A model generated the notes under the pieces. The model had not been told where the DNA came from, did no database searches, and was given only the letters and a program-made list of their open reading frames with translations. Positions 34,351-45,930 of a stretch of DNA of 64,000 bases are shown here, piece after piece. The DNA is taken from the NCBI GenBank assembly GCA_030737835.1, contig CM060855.1, positions 12,805,927 to 12,869,926 on the forward strand, written 5' to 3'. The stretch's first letter is position 1. Every line of letters begins with the position of its first letter. The stretch comes from Acorus gramineus. Taxonomy: Eukaryota; Streptophyta; Magnoliopsida; Acorales; Acoraceae. The position numbers and the translations under genes were made by a program.

Positions 34351-34752
34351 ATTTCTATAGTCCTCTTTCCTATTTAATAAGAATAAATCTTATTTTAAAA
34401 ATATAAATATGATTACTAGTTATTTATAGGAGAAAAAAAGTTAAAGATTGTATTTAAAAATTACCTTGACTGAGCTCGGCTAAGGTAAACTTCTGGCTCT
34501 GTCATTTCATATCCTGTTATACAAATGAAGTTTACATATATCTAAAATAGAGCCCGGATCATAAAACCACAAAGAAACCCTGTGTCAACACATAAAAGGT
34601 TGCCATGCAAATTGTGTAATTTTTTTTTTACTTTTTTTTCACATGTTATAATTGATTGAATTTTTTTCACTTTTTTAATGACAGATAAATCCCTTAAGTG
34701 CCCGCCATTTATTGGCTGTCACATGGATCGTTCTACCACATATGATACCAAC

Positions 34753-35290
34753 TAGGGGTGCAGTTCGGTTGGTTTGGTTCGATTTTTAATAAACTTATAT
34801 TGAACCAAACTATAACTAAATGTAAACTGAAAATAGAATCGAACCGAAAACCCAAAATTGAATCAAATCGAACCGAACCTTATTTGGTTAACCTGAACTA
34901 AACAAAACTGAACCAAACTATTAAAGATAAACATATATATACCCATTTTTTTCTTCCAACTAGTTTGGGTTGTTTAGAATTTTTTTAGGGGTTGGTTACA
35001 ACTTTATATAAATATCAAAAGACTAGTATTGATGGTATAAATTTGTATTTATTTTTTATGAATATTAATGGTGTAAAAGTATATAGTTTTAAATATGAAA
35101 AGAATGATGTAAAACATATTGATTATGAATGATCAGTGTTTAAATTTAATTCAGTTTGGTTAATTCAGTTTCCTTTTAACGTATAACTAAGCCCAAATTA
35201 ATGTAGTTATTAATATTTCAATCCATCACCAAACCAACAAAAAAATCTATTGACGAGGAAACATGTAGAAAATCGGTTTGGATCACCAGG
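34753..35290. mobile_element. hAT (Ac-like) remnant with GGTTCGGTT words
   Basis: Starts TAGGGGTGCAGTTCGGTTGG, the common Ac-like terminus. GGTTCGGTT/AACCGAACC-type words recur in the first 150 bp, and TTCAGTTTGGTTAATTCAG appears on the far side near 35150. The middle is AT-rich. The right terminus was not found, so the end coordinate is approximate. Confidence 0.55.
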
Positions 35291-35839
35291 ATTTGGTTTA
35301 GGGTGCAGATACACCCACCACCCTTATTGTTAACCCCACATCCCATATTTACCAAATAACAACCCTGTCTTTTAAAAAAAAACCCGTTCATCTCACAACT
35401 CTGTCATGAGATCGAGCATCTCTCTCTCTCTCTCTGCTGCGTTCTTCTTCATTATCGACTGCAACGGACGGCAGTCGACCTTGAAAGTCCGGCCGACCAC
35501 CTCCGACGCTCCCGGAGAGGGTAAATGTCATTTTGGTGACTCCCCTTATACAATCCGGCAAGAAGACCGATGCCCTAGTTCGAAAAAAAAAACAAAATAA
35601 AGAGAGAATCCATTCTTCGTAATTATCATTTTGTATTTCTTGTGTTTCTCAGGTGGAATCAGTGATGGTTAATGTTGTATGTTGGTTGAGGTTTTTATGT
35701 GTGTGTGATTCTTTTTCCCAAAAGTAGAGAAAAGGAAAAAAAGAGGAGTGTGACAGTTAGAAGTACTGCATGGTATTTGTCTTGCTTTGGTGCCTACCAC
35801 TCATGGTAATATGAGGTGACGTGGACTGTAGATACCCAT
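35291..35839. other. Intergenic with a short unassigned frame
   Basis: 35406-35600 (+) encodes 64 residues with a hydrophobic start, then GC-rich sequence ending in poly-A (35583-35592). It may be a retroposed scrap. I do not recognise it and do not count it as a gene. A (TC)n run lies near 35420. Confidence 0.3.
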
Positions 35840-36180
35840 TCAATGTATATATGAAGGGTTTAACTGGGAGTTCGGGTGAATTACAGCTTGAAAATCAAGG
35901 TCGACACATTCAGTGTCATAAATGCACTCCCTGTTCGACGGATTTTCTGTCGAGTGAGTTAGTATACGAAGTATCCATCAAATCTCTGTCGATCTCGAAA
36001 GTAAAAACTGCTGATGGCTATATTCCATTCGACAGCCATGTCGTTGATAATTTCAACCCAGTTCGACGACCAAGTGTCCGGTGAAGTGGAAATTATAACC
36101 CCTGATGGCTACATTAAACTCGACAGCTCCTTCATCAAGAATGTCAAAACAGTTCGACGCTAACATTGTCGAAATGAAAA
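35840..36180. mobile_element. Probable DNA-transposon fragment rich in TCGAC/GTCGA
   Basis: About ten TTCGAC, GTCGA or CTCGAC words in 340 bp. The block CTGATGGCTA.ATT...TCGACAGC, ending CAGTTCGACG, occurs twice about 86 bp apart. Such words are common near the ends of plant CACTA-type elements, but no terminus is visible, so the class is a guess. Confidence 0.4.
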
Positions 36181-36896
36181 TTTAAAAAAAAAAATCCAAA
36201 TGGATATATTGTTTTTCATTCAATTTGTTTGCAGGTTTATTGACATTGTTTCAATTCCAAATGAAAATCTCTACACATGAGCCAAGGACCATTAATGGAT
36301 TGATTCTTTGAATTTAATTGATCCAAAATCTTAGTTCATACAGATGAAAGGTTTGAAAGATATACGAAAGTTATTGACAGCACCTCTGAAGATTCTAAAA
36401 TTTCCATTTTTCAGTGCAATAGCTGACTGGAAGCCTAACATCTACATAAAAACTGAGTTCCGGTCCTCTCGATTGTAAAAATGTGGTTTGTTGATGATTT
36501 TGCGGTCCCCAATATATAACAAAAAGTGGTTTTCTTGTAATATGTGTTTGGCAGAGGATGCTGATTAATGCAAAGCAAATTTGCAGTGAACGCCGGAGAA
36601 ACAGCGGATGGGGAGAGATCATGCAATGCAAATGGCAGGGGAGAGGAGGCCACCAGTGTGAAGAGGGAGGTGAGAAATCAAGGAGAAGAGAGAGAACTGT
36701 AAGAGATGGGGGTGGTGGGTTTGGGGTTTCAAATACTATGTATTTTTTGGGAGGTGGGTACGTGGCAAAACCAATTGATGGGAGGAGGGATTGGATGGGA
36801 AGTCCGGAGGTGCGATTGTGTAATACGGAAGGTGGCAATAACGGCACCCTTTGGTTTAACCGACCAAAAGTTGCATACCTGATACTAACATTTTAA
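36181..36896. other. Intergenic, no gene assigned
   Basis: A 150-codon Pro/Ser-rich frame on the minus strand (36395-36847) has no recognisable domain or gene context. Otherwise nothing seen. Confidence 0.35.
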
Positions 36897-37425
36897 CCCC
36901 CGTTTGGCGTGGAACATAAGACAAGAATAATGAAGAATAGATGAGAATAGTTAAAAAAAGTTGTTTGTTTTGATATAATAAACCCCGATAGTTATGTCTG
37001 GATAAGCTAGGATAAGGTCTGATAACTATTCTAAGAAAATGGTGGAATTGCTTATCAAGGCTTATCTATGCCAATGGATAAAAATACCCTTCTCTGTCAT
37101 TTTAAAAAATTTATCTCACCTAACAGACTCACACAGATTCCAAAAATTGTCATATCTATCAAATCAATCATATATCTCTCACACTATTCCCATGGAGTAT
37201 AATTGTCATTTAAGAAATCATAAACTCTTATTCATCTCTTATCAACCATTTATCATCACTTTATCCAAGGTGAACCAAACAACAAAAAAATCATTTTTAC
37301 GTTTCCCAATGAGAATAACAAAAAAAGACAACCAAACAAAAAGTTGCTTATTCAGTCTGGATTGTTATTTATCCCAGTATAGCTATCGGAAGCGAATAAC
37401 CTAATGTTACACTCCATACAGGGGG
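36897..37425 (+). mobile_element. Harbinger-like MITE with TAA target duplication
   Basis: 529 bp starting CCCCCGTTTGGCGTGGAACA and ending TACACTCCATACAGGGGG, inverted. TAA flanks at 36894-36896 and 37426-37428 fit PIF/Harbinger. A close copy is at 53818-54351, with shorter or more diverged ones at 13900, 14276, 42430 and 45085. No transposase. Confidence 0.75.
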
Positions 37426-39901
37426 TAAAGATCTGTTTGGAATCATTTAAATAAAGTGATTTCGCTTTTAATTAAATGAAAAGTTAAAAGTATGGTTAAA
37501 CGCATTCTAAAAGACAGACTTAATTAAAAAATTATTTGTAGCTTTTAATACAAAAATATTACTTTTTAAAAAATATAAAAAATAGACTTATCACGAGGAA
37601 TCAGATCTATTTAAACCACGTACCCTAAAATAAATGAAAAAGGAGTGGACGGTTATCTACACCTGCATCAAGAAAAAAACGTGAAGGACCAATAATATAA
37701 AAATTCTCAGCATTCATTTTGCATGCCTAGTGTGAACGTGATATCCATGAAGGACGCATACGTTGGGTCCTGTTTTTTTCTGTTCAATGTTCGGTGGGTG
37801 GGGAGAGAGAGAGAGAGAGAGAGAGTGGCCCTGCTTTGATTGACTTGGTCAAATAAACACGCACATCACGTATTAGTCAAAATCTACTGCCAAAAACGGC
37901 TATGCCTGTTGGCATATGCATTGACTCTCCAGCCCCCAGTTAATAATATATATGATGAATATATATGATCATCTCATTAATTTGGAGACCTCACCATGTA
38001 GGTGAAATAAACAAATTTAACCATGTAAAGGTTTATTGTAAATATTACATTTAAAATGATGGAATTGTTTACAAATTCTTATTGGTTGACAAAGAGGATC
38101 TCTGTGTTTTGGCTGGTGTTATAAATAAATATATATAATAGGACAGCATAGTAGGTTGGGTTATCACGTAAAGTATCAGTTTCTTTGAATACTATATCAT
38201 TCACATAAAAAAAAAAAGCCTTAAAAACGAATGTATAAACAATTGGCACGTGTGATTAATTAGATAATATTTGAGGAATATAATTAAGTTTCAACAATGG
38301 TTGGCTGGTGGCTGTCGGCAGTTAGTTTTTAAACCAAGTTATATCATTGATTGAAACTTCAAAGTATCTACTTATCTTTTCGTCTGTAGAGGGAAGGGTT
38401 ATTCTCTCTATAATCAATGTTTTCTGAGGAAATTAAAGATGATGAATAGGGTCCAACTGCCTGTTAATAATATATATGATGAATCTAAAGTTGCAAGTAT
38501 TATATATGTATATTAGGCTGGTTATGCAGTGAGACTAGGCACACAAACTTAGATTTTCTTTTGAATCAGGTGCACCAAATGGTTCTTTTGATACTATGAT
38601 CATAATGAAAAACAGTATCTAAAAGACTTAACATTATTTGTATAGCATTTCTTAGATTTTCTAAATTAGAAATAAATCTCATGGGCTTGGAATTTTGACT
38701 GAAGCATAGGTTGTTCCAATATTAAAAATAATAATATTTAGAGTTTCTATTAAAAAAAATTAGAAAGATTAATAAACAGTCTTCTTTTTTTTGTTGGGGG
38801 GGGGGGGGGGGAGGATTAATCATAGCATTTTGTTTGAAGAGTTGTAATCATGTAACAAAAAAATTGGTGACTAATCAATTACAAAATGACATGTCATGTG
38901 CTTACTTTTTCATAGGAGTATTATTACTTTTTATGATCTGTTAATGTAAATTTGAGTCACAGAAGTAATTTAAGTTTTTTTGTTACTAGATCATTTTTCT
39001 ATTTTGAATCTATTAAATTATAGGCACTCCCTATTTTTTGGTATATCAAAATGCCACTAGGTTAGTGTTATATTTTTTTCTAAGGACATTCATTCAAATA
39101 TCATTCGTACATACAAATCAAATAACAATCTACATGAATAATAACGTACATAAATGCATAACAGTGTACAAAGCTAACAATAGTATATGAAAAATGAATA
39201 GTATTGTGTTAATAACAATATATACATAATGCATAATGATGTACTCTGTCGTTGTGATGTCTCCTCTATTTTTTATTTTGGACCATTGTAATTTTCTTTT
39301 ATCAAGTTATATATGGACTAACTTTTCTTTAAAAATAATTACAAAAGATATTAAAATAGGGCAAACAAGGGAAATGAGAAAGAATGAAACAAAATAATTG
39401 TTAATTTAAAGGCGTTTTCATGTGTTAAAAAATTACAAGACCTGAAAAAAAAAGTAATAAAAAAAAATACTTTCCCCTTGTTTTAACAACCACTACTGTC
39501 TCCACAGTCTAATGTTTTTCTTTTAGGACATCTGAAAAAAGGAGAAGACAATGATGAAAGTTTCTCATGATTCATTCATGTGGGTTAATAGTGTCCTTGT
39601 ATTTAAACATATACTTCTGCTTGAATCCTCATTATTTGATCAGTGCACCTGTACACCCCTTCATTATCTATAATGATTATTCAAACTTCCAAAACATTCA
39701 ACATTAATCAGCTCCAACAACCCTGTTTGGACATCCAAATCAGCTCATCACAATTACTATATTTTCACAAAATCCACAAACTTCAATCCCTCTTTTGACT
39801 GAATGTAATCACACCCCACCACATACTTATAATTTGTTTTTTTAAAAAAACGAAACAAATATATATCAAAAACAAGAAAGAAAAAAAAAACCAACAACGG
39901 A
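37426..39901. other. Intergenic, 3' of the DUF1645 gene
   Basis: AT-rich, 2.5 kb. It holds a (GA)n microsatellite at about 37802-37826 and a 16-base G run at 38796-38811. No gene seen. Confidence 0.5.
38796..38811. repeat. Poly-G tract, 16 bases
   Basis: Uninterrupted G run following a T-rich stretch; one of several long G/C homopolymers in this AT-rich window. Confidence 0.9.
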
Positions 39902-40816
39902 TCACGACCGTCCACGTGTGAACCCCCTAGTGAAGCCATGGACGGCCGGATTGAATCCTAGGCAACCTAGCAAACCCTGCTTGTACGGCAAGGCCGTCTT
40001 CTTCTTCAGCTCCTCCGACACGGCCCGGTTCGCCGTGTAGTGCATCTCGTGAGCCGAAACCAAACCCCTCCGACTCGACCCGGTCGAACCGCCGTCCGTC
40101 GACCGGAAGCTCGAGCTCTTCGCGTCCGACGGCCAAGGCCCGCAGTACCTCCTCACGTATCCCGCCGTCGATGACCCCTCCGACGCGCTCCTGAACAGAA
40201 GCAGATCCCGAAACCTCCATTTCTTGCTCCGCGACGCCGCCTTCGGAACCGAAGGCCGCGATTGCTTCTGCGCAGCCGATTCGTCGTCCCACCCGAAATC
40301 GGAGACGCGAAGGGGCGACATCGACCGCGCCGAACGGCGGCCGGGTTTCGCCGGGGCCTCCCTCCTGCTCCGCCGCGCGTTCTCGATCGCCGCCTCAAAG
40401 GGATCGACCTCCGCCGCCGCGGATTTCCTCGGGGAGAAGGCCTCCCGGAAGATCCGCCGGCCCTTCTCCATCGGCGAACGGGGGGAGGGGGAACGCGGCG
40501 AGAAGTGATCGGCGGCGTTGATGTTCTGAAGGCGTGGAGGGGGTTTGAGGGGGCGGATCCTGCCGGCCTCGAAGAGCTCGTCGGCGGCGGAGATGTCGAG
40601 GTGGCCGCTGAAGTCGAAGGCGAAGTCGTCAGCGTCGGAGGAGGCGGCGGCGGCGTGGGTGGCGACGGCGGAGGAGGAGCGAGAGGGGCTGGTGGGGGTG
40701 GAGAAGTAGAAGAAATCGGAGCGTTTGGGGCTTGAGGGGGCGCTTATGAAGGGAGTGGAGCAGGCGCTGCTGCTGTCGAAGTTGAAGTCCGACACCATCG
40801 GTACCATCACTTCCAT
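39902..40816 (-). CDS. DUF1645 family protein
   Basis: A single GC-rich exon, 304 residues. Typical DUF1645 landmarks: TPFISAPSSPKR (21-32), acidic/aromatic DDFAFDFSG (63-71), ADELFEAGRIRPLKPPP (78-94), the basic core SRSKKWRFRDLLLFRSASEG (195-214), and the C-terminal PAVHGFTRGFTRGRS. Most of the chain is Ser/Arg/Pro-rich and probably disordered. No membrane segment or signal peptide; the basic clusters suggest a nuclear or regulatory protein. Family function is poorly known; some members respond to stress. Alternative starts at Met4 or Met7 would barely change the product. Intronless, as is usual for the family. Confidence 0.88.
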   Translation of the reverse strand: MEVMVPMVSDFNFDSSSACSTPFISAPSSPKRSDFFYFSTPTSPSRSSSAVATHAAAASSDADDFAFDFSGHLDISAADELFEAGRIRPLKPPPRLQNINAADHFSPRSPSPRSPMEKGRRIFREAFSPRKSAAAEVDPFEAAIENARRSRREAPAKPGRRSARSMSPLRVSDFGWDDESAAQKQSRPSVPKAASRSKKWRFRDLLLFRSASEGSSTAGYVRRYCGPWPSDAKSSSFRSTDGGSTGSSRRGLVSAHEMHYTANRAVSEELKKKTALPYKQGLLGCLGFNPAVHGFTRGFTRGRS

Positions 40817-40859
40817 TTCCGTTTCGTTTCGGTTTGGGTTTCTGCGTTCGGTGTGTGTT

Positions 40860-40867
40860 TATTTATA
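40860..40867 (-). promoter_or_regulatory. TATA box of the DUF1645 gene
   Basis: TATAAATA on the minus strand, about 45 bp upstream of the ATG at 40816. Transcription start would fall about 15 nt before the ATG, a short leader. Confidence 0.5.
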
Positions 40868-41179
40868 TGTACACGGAGGACTCGTGTGTGGTTTTGATTG
40901 GTGAAATATATTAAATTGAGGGGGGGGCGAAAGAGAGAGGAAGGTGAAGGAGAGTGAATGAAGGTGAGGAGAGAAAGGATGTTTGTTTAGATTGTTTGAT
41001 TGGATTGACCCTTTTGTAGCCGGAGTATTTTGATAATTGGATTGGACACACATGTTTTATTAGAAGCTTCATTTCATTCGGTTTGTTAAATGTCGTTTTA
41101 AAGACAGAGATTGGATGGTTATTGTTTATTTATTTATTTATTGAAAAAAATCTAAATAAAACAACACCCGTGTACTGTG

Positions 41180-41831
41180 TTTTCGGAACAAAGTTAATGA
41201 AATTGATTTTTCATATAATATTTCTTATTTATCAATAAAAATTTAATTGAATGAGTTATATGAATTTATATAAATATTTTAAAGGAATTACATAGACTGT
41301 AGAGATGCCATGGGATAATATGAATTGATTAAAATCTATATAACTCTCTAACTTTTTTTTAAATCTATATAACCCCTTGAAAACACCTAATAAATTCAAA
41401 TAAGCCCTTGAAAAAAATCTACGTTTACAGATGATGAATATTTTATAAATATTATGTTTGGTTAATCCTAGTAGAAAACAAAGTATACCAAAAAAACCTA
41501 TAATGTATTAAAAATGTAGAAAATCTTATATGAACGATGATTTTACTCCTCGAGATAAAGTTTTATAATATATCCAAAGTAGATAAAATCATCATTTTCA
41601 TAGGATTTTTCATATTTTTAACCCATTATAGTGATTTTTTAGTATATCGTGTTTTCAGTCAGGATTAACTAAACAAAATATGAGCAAAATATTCATCGTT
41701 TATTAACAAAAAAATTTATTGAGGGAGTTATTTGAAAATATTAAGTGTTTTCAAAGGGGTTATGGATGTTAAAAAAAATCAAGGGGTTATATGGATTTCA
41801 ATCAGATTTAAGAGGTTGTGTGAATTTTCCC
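41180..41831. mobile_element. Foldback MITE, copy C plus a partial copy
   Basis: 41311-41831 matches copies A and B (TATGTTTGGTTAATCCTAG, AGTATACCAAAAAAACC, GGGGTTATATGGATTTCAAT, ending GAATTTTCCC). Immediately left, 41180-41310 resembles a right half of the same family (GTGTTTTCGG.ACAAAGTTAA, then TTTATCAATAAAAATTT.ATTGA and GAGTTATATGAATTT), so two insertions are joined or one duplicated internally. Confidence 0.65.
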
Positions 41832-41870
41832 TTATTTCTATTGACTTCTGGATCTAGGAACAATTTTTAT

Positions 41871-42014
41871 AAGGGAAAATTAATTATAGGTCCACCGGGA
41901 TACTCCTAAATTATTTGAGGTCCTTAGAATATCAAAACTTATTTTTAGGTTCCCAATATTAATTGAGATATTATTTCTAAGTCCTTCCATCCAGTAGGGG
42001 TTATATTTTCCCTT
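41871..42014. mobile_element. Possible short MITE
   Basis: Begins AAGGGAAAAT and ends ATTTTCCCTT, inverted. Inside, GGTCC/GGTTCC words recur. Only about ten bases of inverted end support it. Confidence 0.35.
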
Positions 42015-42429
42015 TTATTTTACCTTTTGTCCTTGTCTTTAACTTTTATTTATGTCCTCTTTCTCTCTCCCTTCACCCCCATCCACACGGAGGACAACCC
42101 TCATCCCTCCTGCGCAGCCTCTTATCACACTCTCCCTCCTATGACTTTTTTTCTCCTGCGACTCCCTACCTTCCATCTTACGTATATTCACTAATAAGAT
42201 GTAAAAATGCGTCTTTTCAAAAGCTTTGAACGAGTGCCGCCCTACCATCCCAATCATGGTCTTGGTGTACTAGATTGAAAAGCATCTAGCTGGATTAACA
42301 AAAAAATTAAGAAGAAATGATACCTAGACTGTCCATGTTATAAATATTAACAATGTACTAAAACTAATTAATAAAGTACATAGACAATAACAATGTACTC
42401 AGACATGTTAAGTGCATATAGTCGTGAAG
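42015..42429. other. Intergenic
   Basis: CT-rich near 42055-42170, otherwise AT-rich. No gene recognised. Confidence 0.4.
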
Positions 42430-42640
42430 GAGAGGGGTAAACATGAAAATATTAACTTATCCACCATTAATTTTCACTTTATCCAAGGTGAACCAAACAA
42501 CAAAAAGATCACTTTAACATTTCTCAATAAAAATAACAAAATAACAACTAACAAAAATTTGCTTATTATGCATGAACTGTTCTCTATCTAGATCCAGTAT
42601 AGCTATAAAAAACAAACAACTTTGTCACACCCACAACAAG
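42430..42640 (+). mobile_element. Right-half fragment of the Harbinger-like MITE
   Basis: TTTATCCAAGGTGAACCAAA, CAACAAAAAGATCA and CAGTATAGCTATAAAAAACA match the right half of the 36897 element. The left half is absent. Confidence 0.6.
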
Positions 42641-44500
42641 GGAAAAGTGAATTAAGTGGACACTCTCTATCATAGCCATAGATAGGCTCACTCAAGGCCA
42701 TTTTTAGTTTTAATGCAAACATAATACTAAATGCTTCTTCTTACTTGTTCATCACAGTATAAGAAAATTGTGTTTTTCATTGGCTAAAGAGCTCATACTG
42801 CACAATCAATATGACGAGTTTCCTACCTATTAAAATTGTCATTGTGGGTATTTGGTTTTGTTGAGTCCATGTTTATTTTAGTGACCAAAATGCATTAGAT
42901 TTTCCATTAGATTTCGTGTGTTGTGTTTTCTTTAAAATCTTTATATTTTAGTTTTGCTTTGTTTGTTAAACCATATGCATATCTTTTGATCATGATTTTA
43001 TTTTGAAAAGTATGCACAACAGTCATAATCTACCTCATGCAAAGTGTGCCTCGTGAAGCCTTCCAAGAAGTATAGTGGCACTACATCTGAAGAGTGAAGA
43101 GAAGACTGAGAGTCAATGAAAGCCTCAGGACAACCACCATAGTATTTTAGCCCTTTTTTAAGTCCTCCATTTGGGTGATTCATGAAGAACTTTTTCTGCA
43201 GCGAGGTTGACGTATGACTTGAGTCCAGAACCATAATCAATCACCTTTTGACTACAGATTATATAAGCAACGTGAAAAGCATGAGCCCACTTAACAGCAG
43301 GGGATCCATCAACTCAAAAAAAAAACATGGGATCTGAAAAAGAAAAATGTTAAACTCAATTATTTTAATAATATAAAATTTTTATTTTTTTTTAAATAGT
43401 AAACATCATCTATTGAAGTATATGTTATGGACCTATTTTTAGTAAGTATAAGAAAAGATGTGAGTACATACACGCTTAACGATTTACATATCTCACTGGA
43501 TTTCTAACGAGGTATATAAAACTACATTTTGAACTATAAAAAAAAACTGAGTGTAACAGCTCCCTTTGAAAATGTAACAGTCTATCTATTTGACGGTTTA
43601 AAACGCATATCGACAACCCATTTTTTTATTTATTTTTTAATCTAATATATCATCTAATGAGATATTTATTTTTATAAAACATGAGGTAAATCAGTGTAAG
43701 AGGCATTTTGATAATGTTTATTGTCTTGTTAATGTTAACCACATGTTAGGTTAATTGGGTTCAGAGCATGATTTATTTGAATGATTTTCAATAAAACAGG
43801 AAGGTCCGGTTTCATAGGGACTTTTTGTGTTTTTAAAAAGATCTATGAGAATTAAATTGGTTTTTATCATATGAAATACAGGTACATTACCATAATATCA
43901 TTCACACAGCACGGAAATTATAGAACCATAATTAAGCATTTACAAGAAGAATTTTATCCCCTCAACTCAGTTGGATAAAATTCAAATTACATCCTGGCCT
44001 GTAATCCACACACACTTTGATTATTTTAAATAGCATGCCCCATGTAATAAGTTATATATTTATAAAAAATAAAATATATACGAATTGTCTAGACTCATTC
44101 AAAAACGTATAAAAAAATTTCTAATTATATATGCACATCATTGCACATATGGATGATAATGGGATGAGTGTAATTGGTAACCTGATGCAATTCATCTATT
44201 AAAGTGGGTTTGGATTTGTATTTAAAACCTAACTCAACCCACCAGCCCAATTTAAATTAGATCATTAGAATTTAGAAACTATAAAAGAAAATTAATTCCT
44301 ATTGTAGTCAAAATCAACTGCCACCATCTTTTTTTGAGAAAAAAAATCGTTTGAAACAACTATCAATGACTAAAAAAGGAATTAAATATTTCAAACATCG
44401 TATGGTCTGAGTGTTCTTGCATGAATAAATGAGAATGAAAATATACTTCTGTCTCATAAATCAAAGGTAATGAGAATGAAAACTGGTTAAGAAGGTAAAA
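42641..44500. other. Intergenic with one unassigned frame
   Basis: AT-rich. 42998-43240 (-) is open for 80 codons (contains KKFFMNHPNGGLKKGLKYYG and EAFIDSQSSL). It could be an orphan exon of a plant gene, but I cannot name it, and there is no neighbouring exon. Confidence 0.35.
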
Positions 44501-44690
44501 GTAACTCCAACCTAGCTCCCTATTTTTTCTCCACATTTAAGGAAAAAACACCATTTTTCCATCCCCCCTATTTAAGGGGTTTGGATCCTTTGTTTTTTTT
44601 TCCTTGCTTGTATCTCACAAAACAAGTACAGAAAAACAAATAAATGATCCAAACCCCTATTTAAGTGGTAACTCCAAGCTTATTCCTTAT
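44501..44690. repeat. Hairpin flanked by direct repeats
   Basis: GGGGTTTGGATCCTTTG (44576-) pairs with CAAATAAATGATCCAAACCCC (ending 44657). Outside this, GTAACTCCAA.CT begins at 44501 and again at 44668. The layout suggests a small insertion or foldback remnant. Confidence 0.45.
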
Positions 44691-45084
44691 TTTTACTCTC
44701 TTCAAAGCCAAAAAACATAAATACCTATTGAAACATTAAAATCTTTTAAAAAATTATCAATAATTATTTTAAAACATTAAAAAAATGTATGATAAAAAAA
44801 TATGGTTTAGATTGATATTTTTATATACATAAAAATAAAAAGAGGTCACAAAAAATGGATATAAATTTTGTTTTGTTTGCTTGGAAAAACTCAGCTAACG
44901 TCCATATTTTTTTTTTAACTGAAAGAGCCCGTCAAGACTTAATTCAAAGGGTAATTAGGTAATTGAAGTGGTGGAACCTCATTTCGCTATGGTCTGTGGA
45001 GTTCTTTGAGGAGGGGGTCTGAGTCTATTTTATCTACAACATAACATCCCTATAAAATGGCGAATGTGTATAAAGGAAATGCGT
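44691..45084. other. Intergenic
   Basis: AT-rich; nothing recognised. Confidence 0.4.
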
Positions 45085-45525
45085 TTCCCGTTTGTTTTGG
45101 GAATAAGTCCTTAGATAACCCCGAATAACTTCAGATAAAAGATAAAAAGTGTTTGAAAACCCCTGATAAAGTATGTCAGAATAAACTGATATAAAGTGGT
45201 ATATGGATTCCAACCAACCCCTGGAATTAAAGTAATCTTAGGTCATTCCACTCAAAGAATATGTGAACCCACTATCAAATCAACTGTCATCACCTCTTAT
45301 AAATCACCAATCAAATCAACTATCATTATTTTTTCACATTTTATAAATCATTATCCATACTTTATTCACATTTTACTCAAACAACAAAACATTTATTCTT
45401 ATGTTTATCAACAGAATAATTCAAAACACAACTAAACACAAAATCACTTTATCCTCATTTATACTCACTTATACTTAGATAAATGTATATCTAATAATAA
45501 ATCCTATTCTTGTTCCAAACGGGGA
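45085..45525. mobile_element. Harbinger-like MITE
   Basis: Starts TTCCCGTTTGTTTTGGGAAT and ends ATTCTTGTTCCAAACGGGGA, inverted. Internal blocks match, inverted, the element at 14276-14672. Target duplication unclear. Confidence 0.6.
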
Positions 45526-45629
45526 CTTAGAGTTGCTCTAAGAGACGAAACAACAAACCAAATCATTAAAATGGCACACTTCATCTCTGAACTTCTCAAG
45601 TTATTTTGCTTTACTTGACATGTATCATT

Positions 45630-45930
45630 TTTCACCAAATGGGTATTCCATATGGATGACACACTTTTATTTTTGTATGTATAATAAATGATGTCTTTTA
45701 AAGATATATAATTTTTTACCAAATTGGTATCCGACTTGGATGACATACTTTTCTTTTTGTGTGTGTAATAAATGATGTCTTTTAAAGATATGTAACTGTT
45801 CAATAAATATGTATCTAACTTGGGCGACACACTTTTCTTTTTGTGTGCATAATAAATTATTTCTTTTCAAGATATATAATTTTTCACCAAATGGGTATCT
45901 CACTTGGATGGCACTGCACACTTTTCTTTT
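45630..45930. repeat. 84-bp tandem repeat, about 3.5 units
   Basis: Units begin near 45633, 45717, 45801 and 45885 with ACCAAATGGGTAT-like sequence. Each carries TGGATGACACACTTTTCTTTT and TAATAAATGATGTCTTTTAA, and ends GATATATAATTTTTCACC. The period is exactly 28 codons. Minus-strand frames therefore stay open across units. A stray partial unit (TAATAAATGGTGTCTTTTGA) lies near 46110. Confidence 0.8.

Noticed and set aside
36395-36847. 150-codon Pro-rich minus-strand frame
   Set aside because: No recognisable domain, promoter or neighbouring exon; likely chance.
40153-40735. Arg/Gly-rich frames
   Set aside because: Shadows of the GC-rich DUF1645 gene.
44165-44270. Another Ac-like element with AACCCACC words
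   Set aside because: Only one short cluster, with no terminus or duplication.
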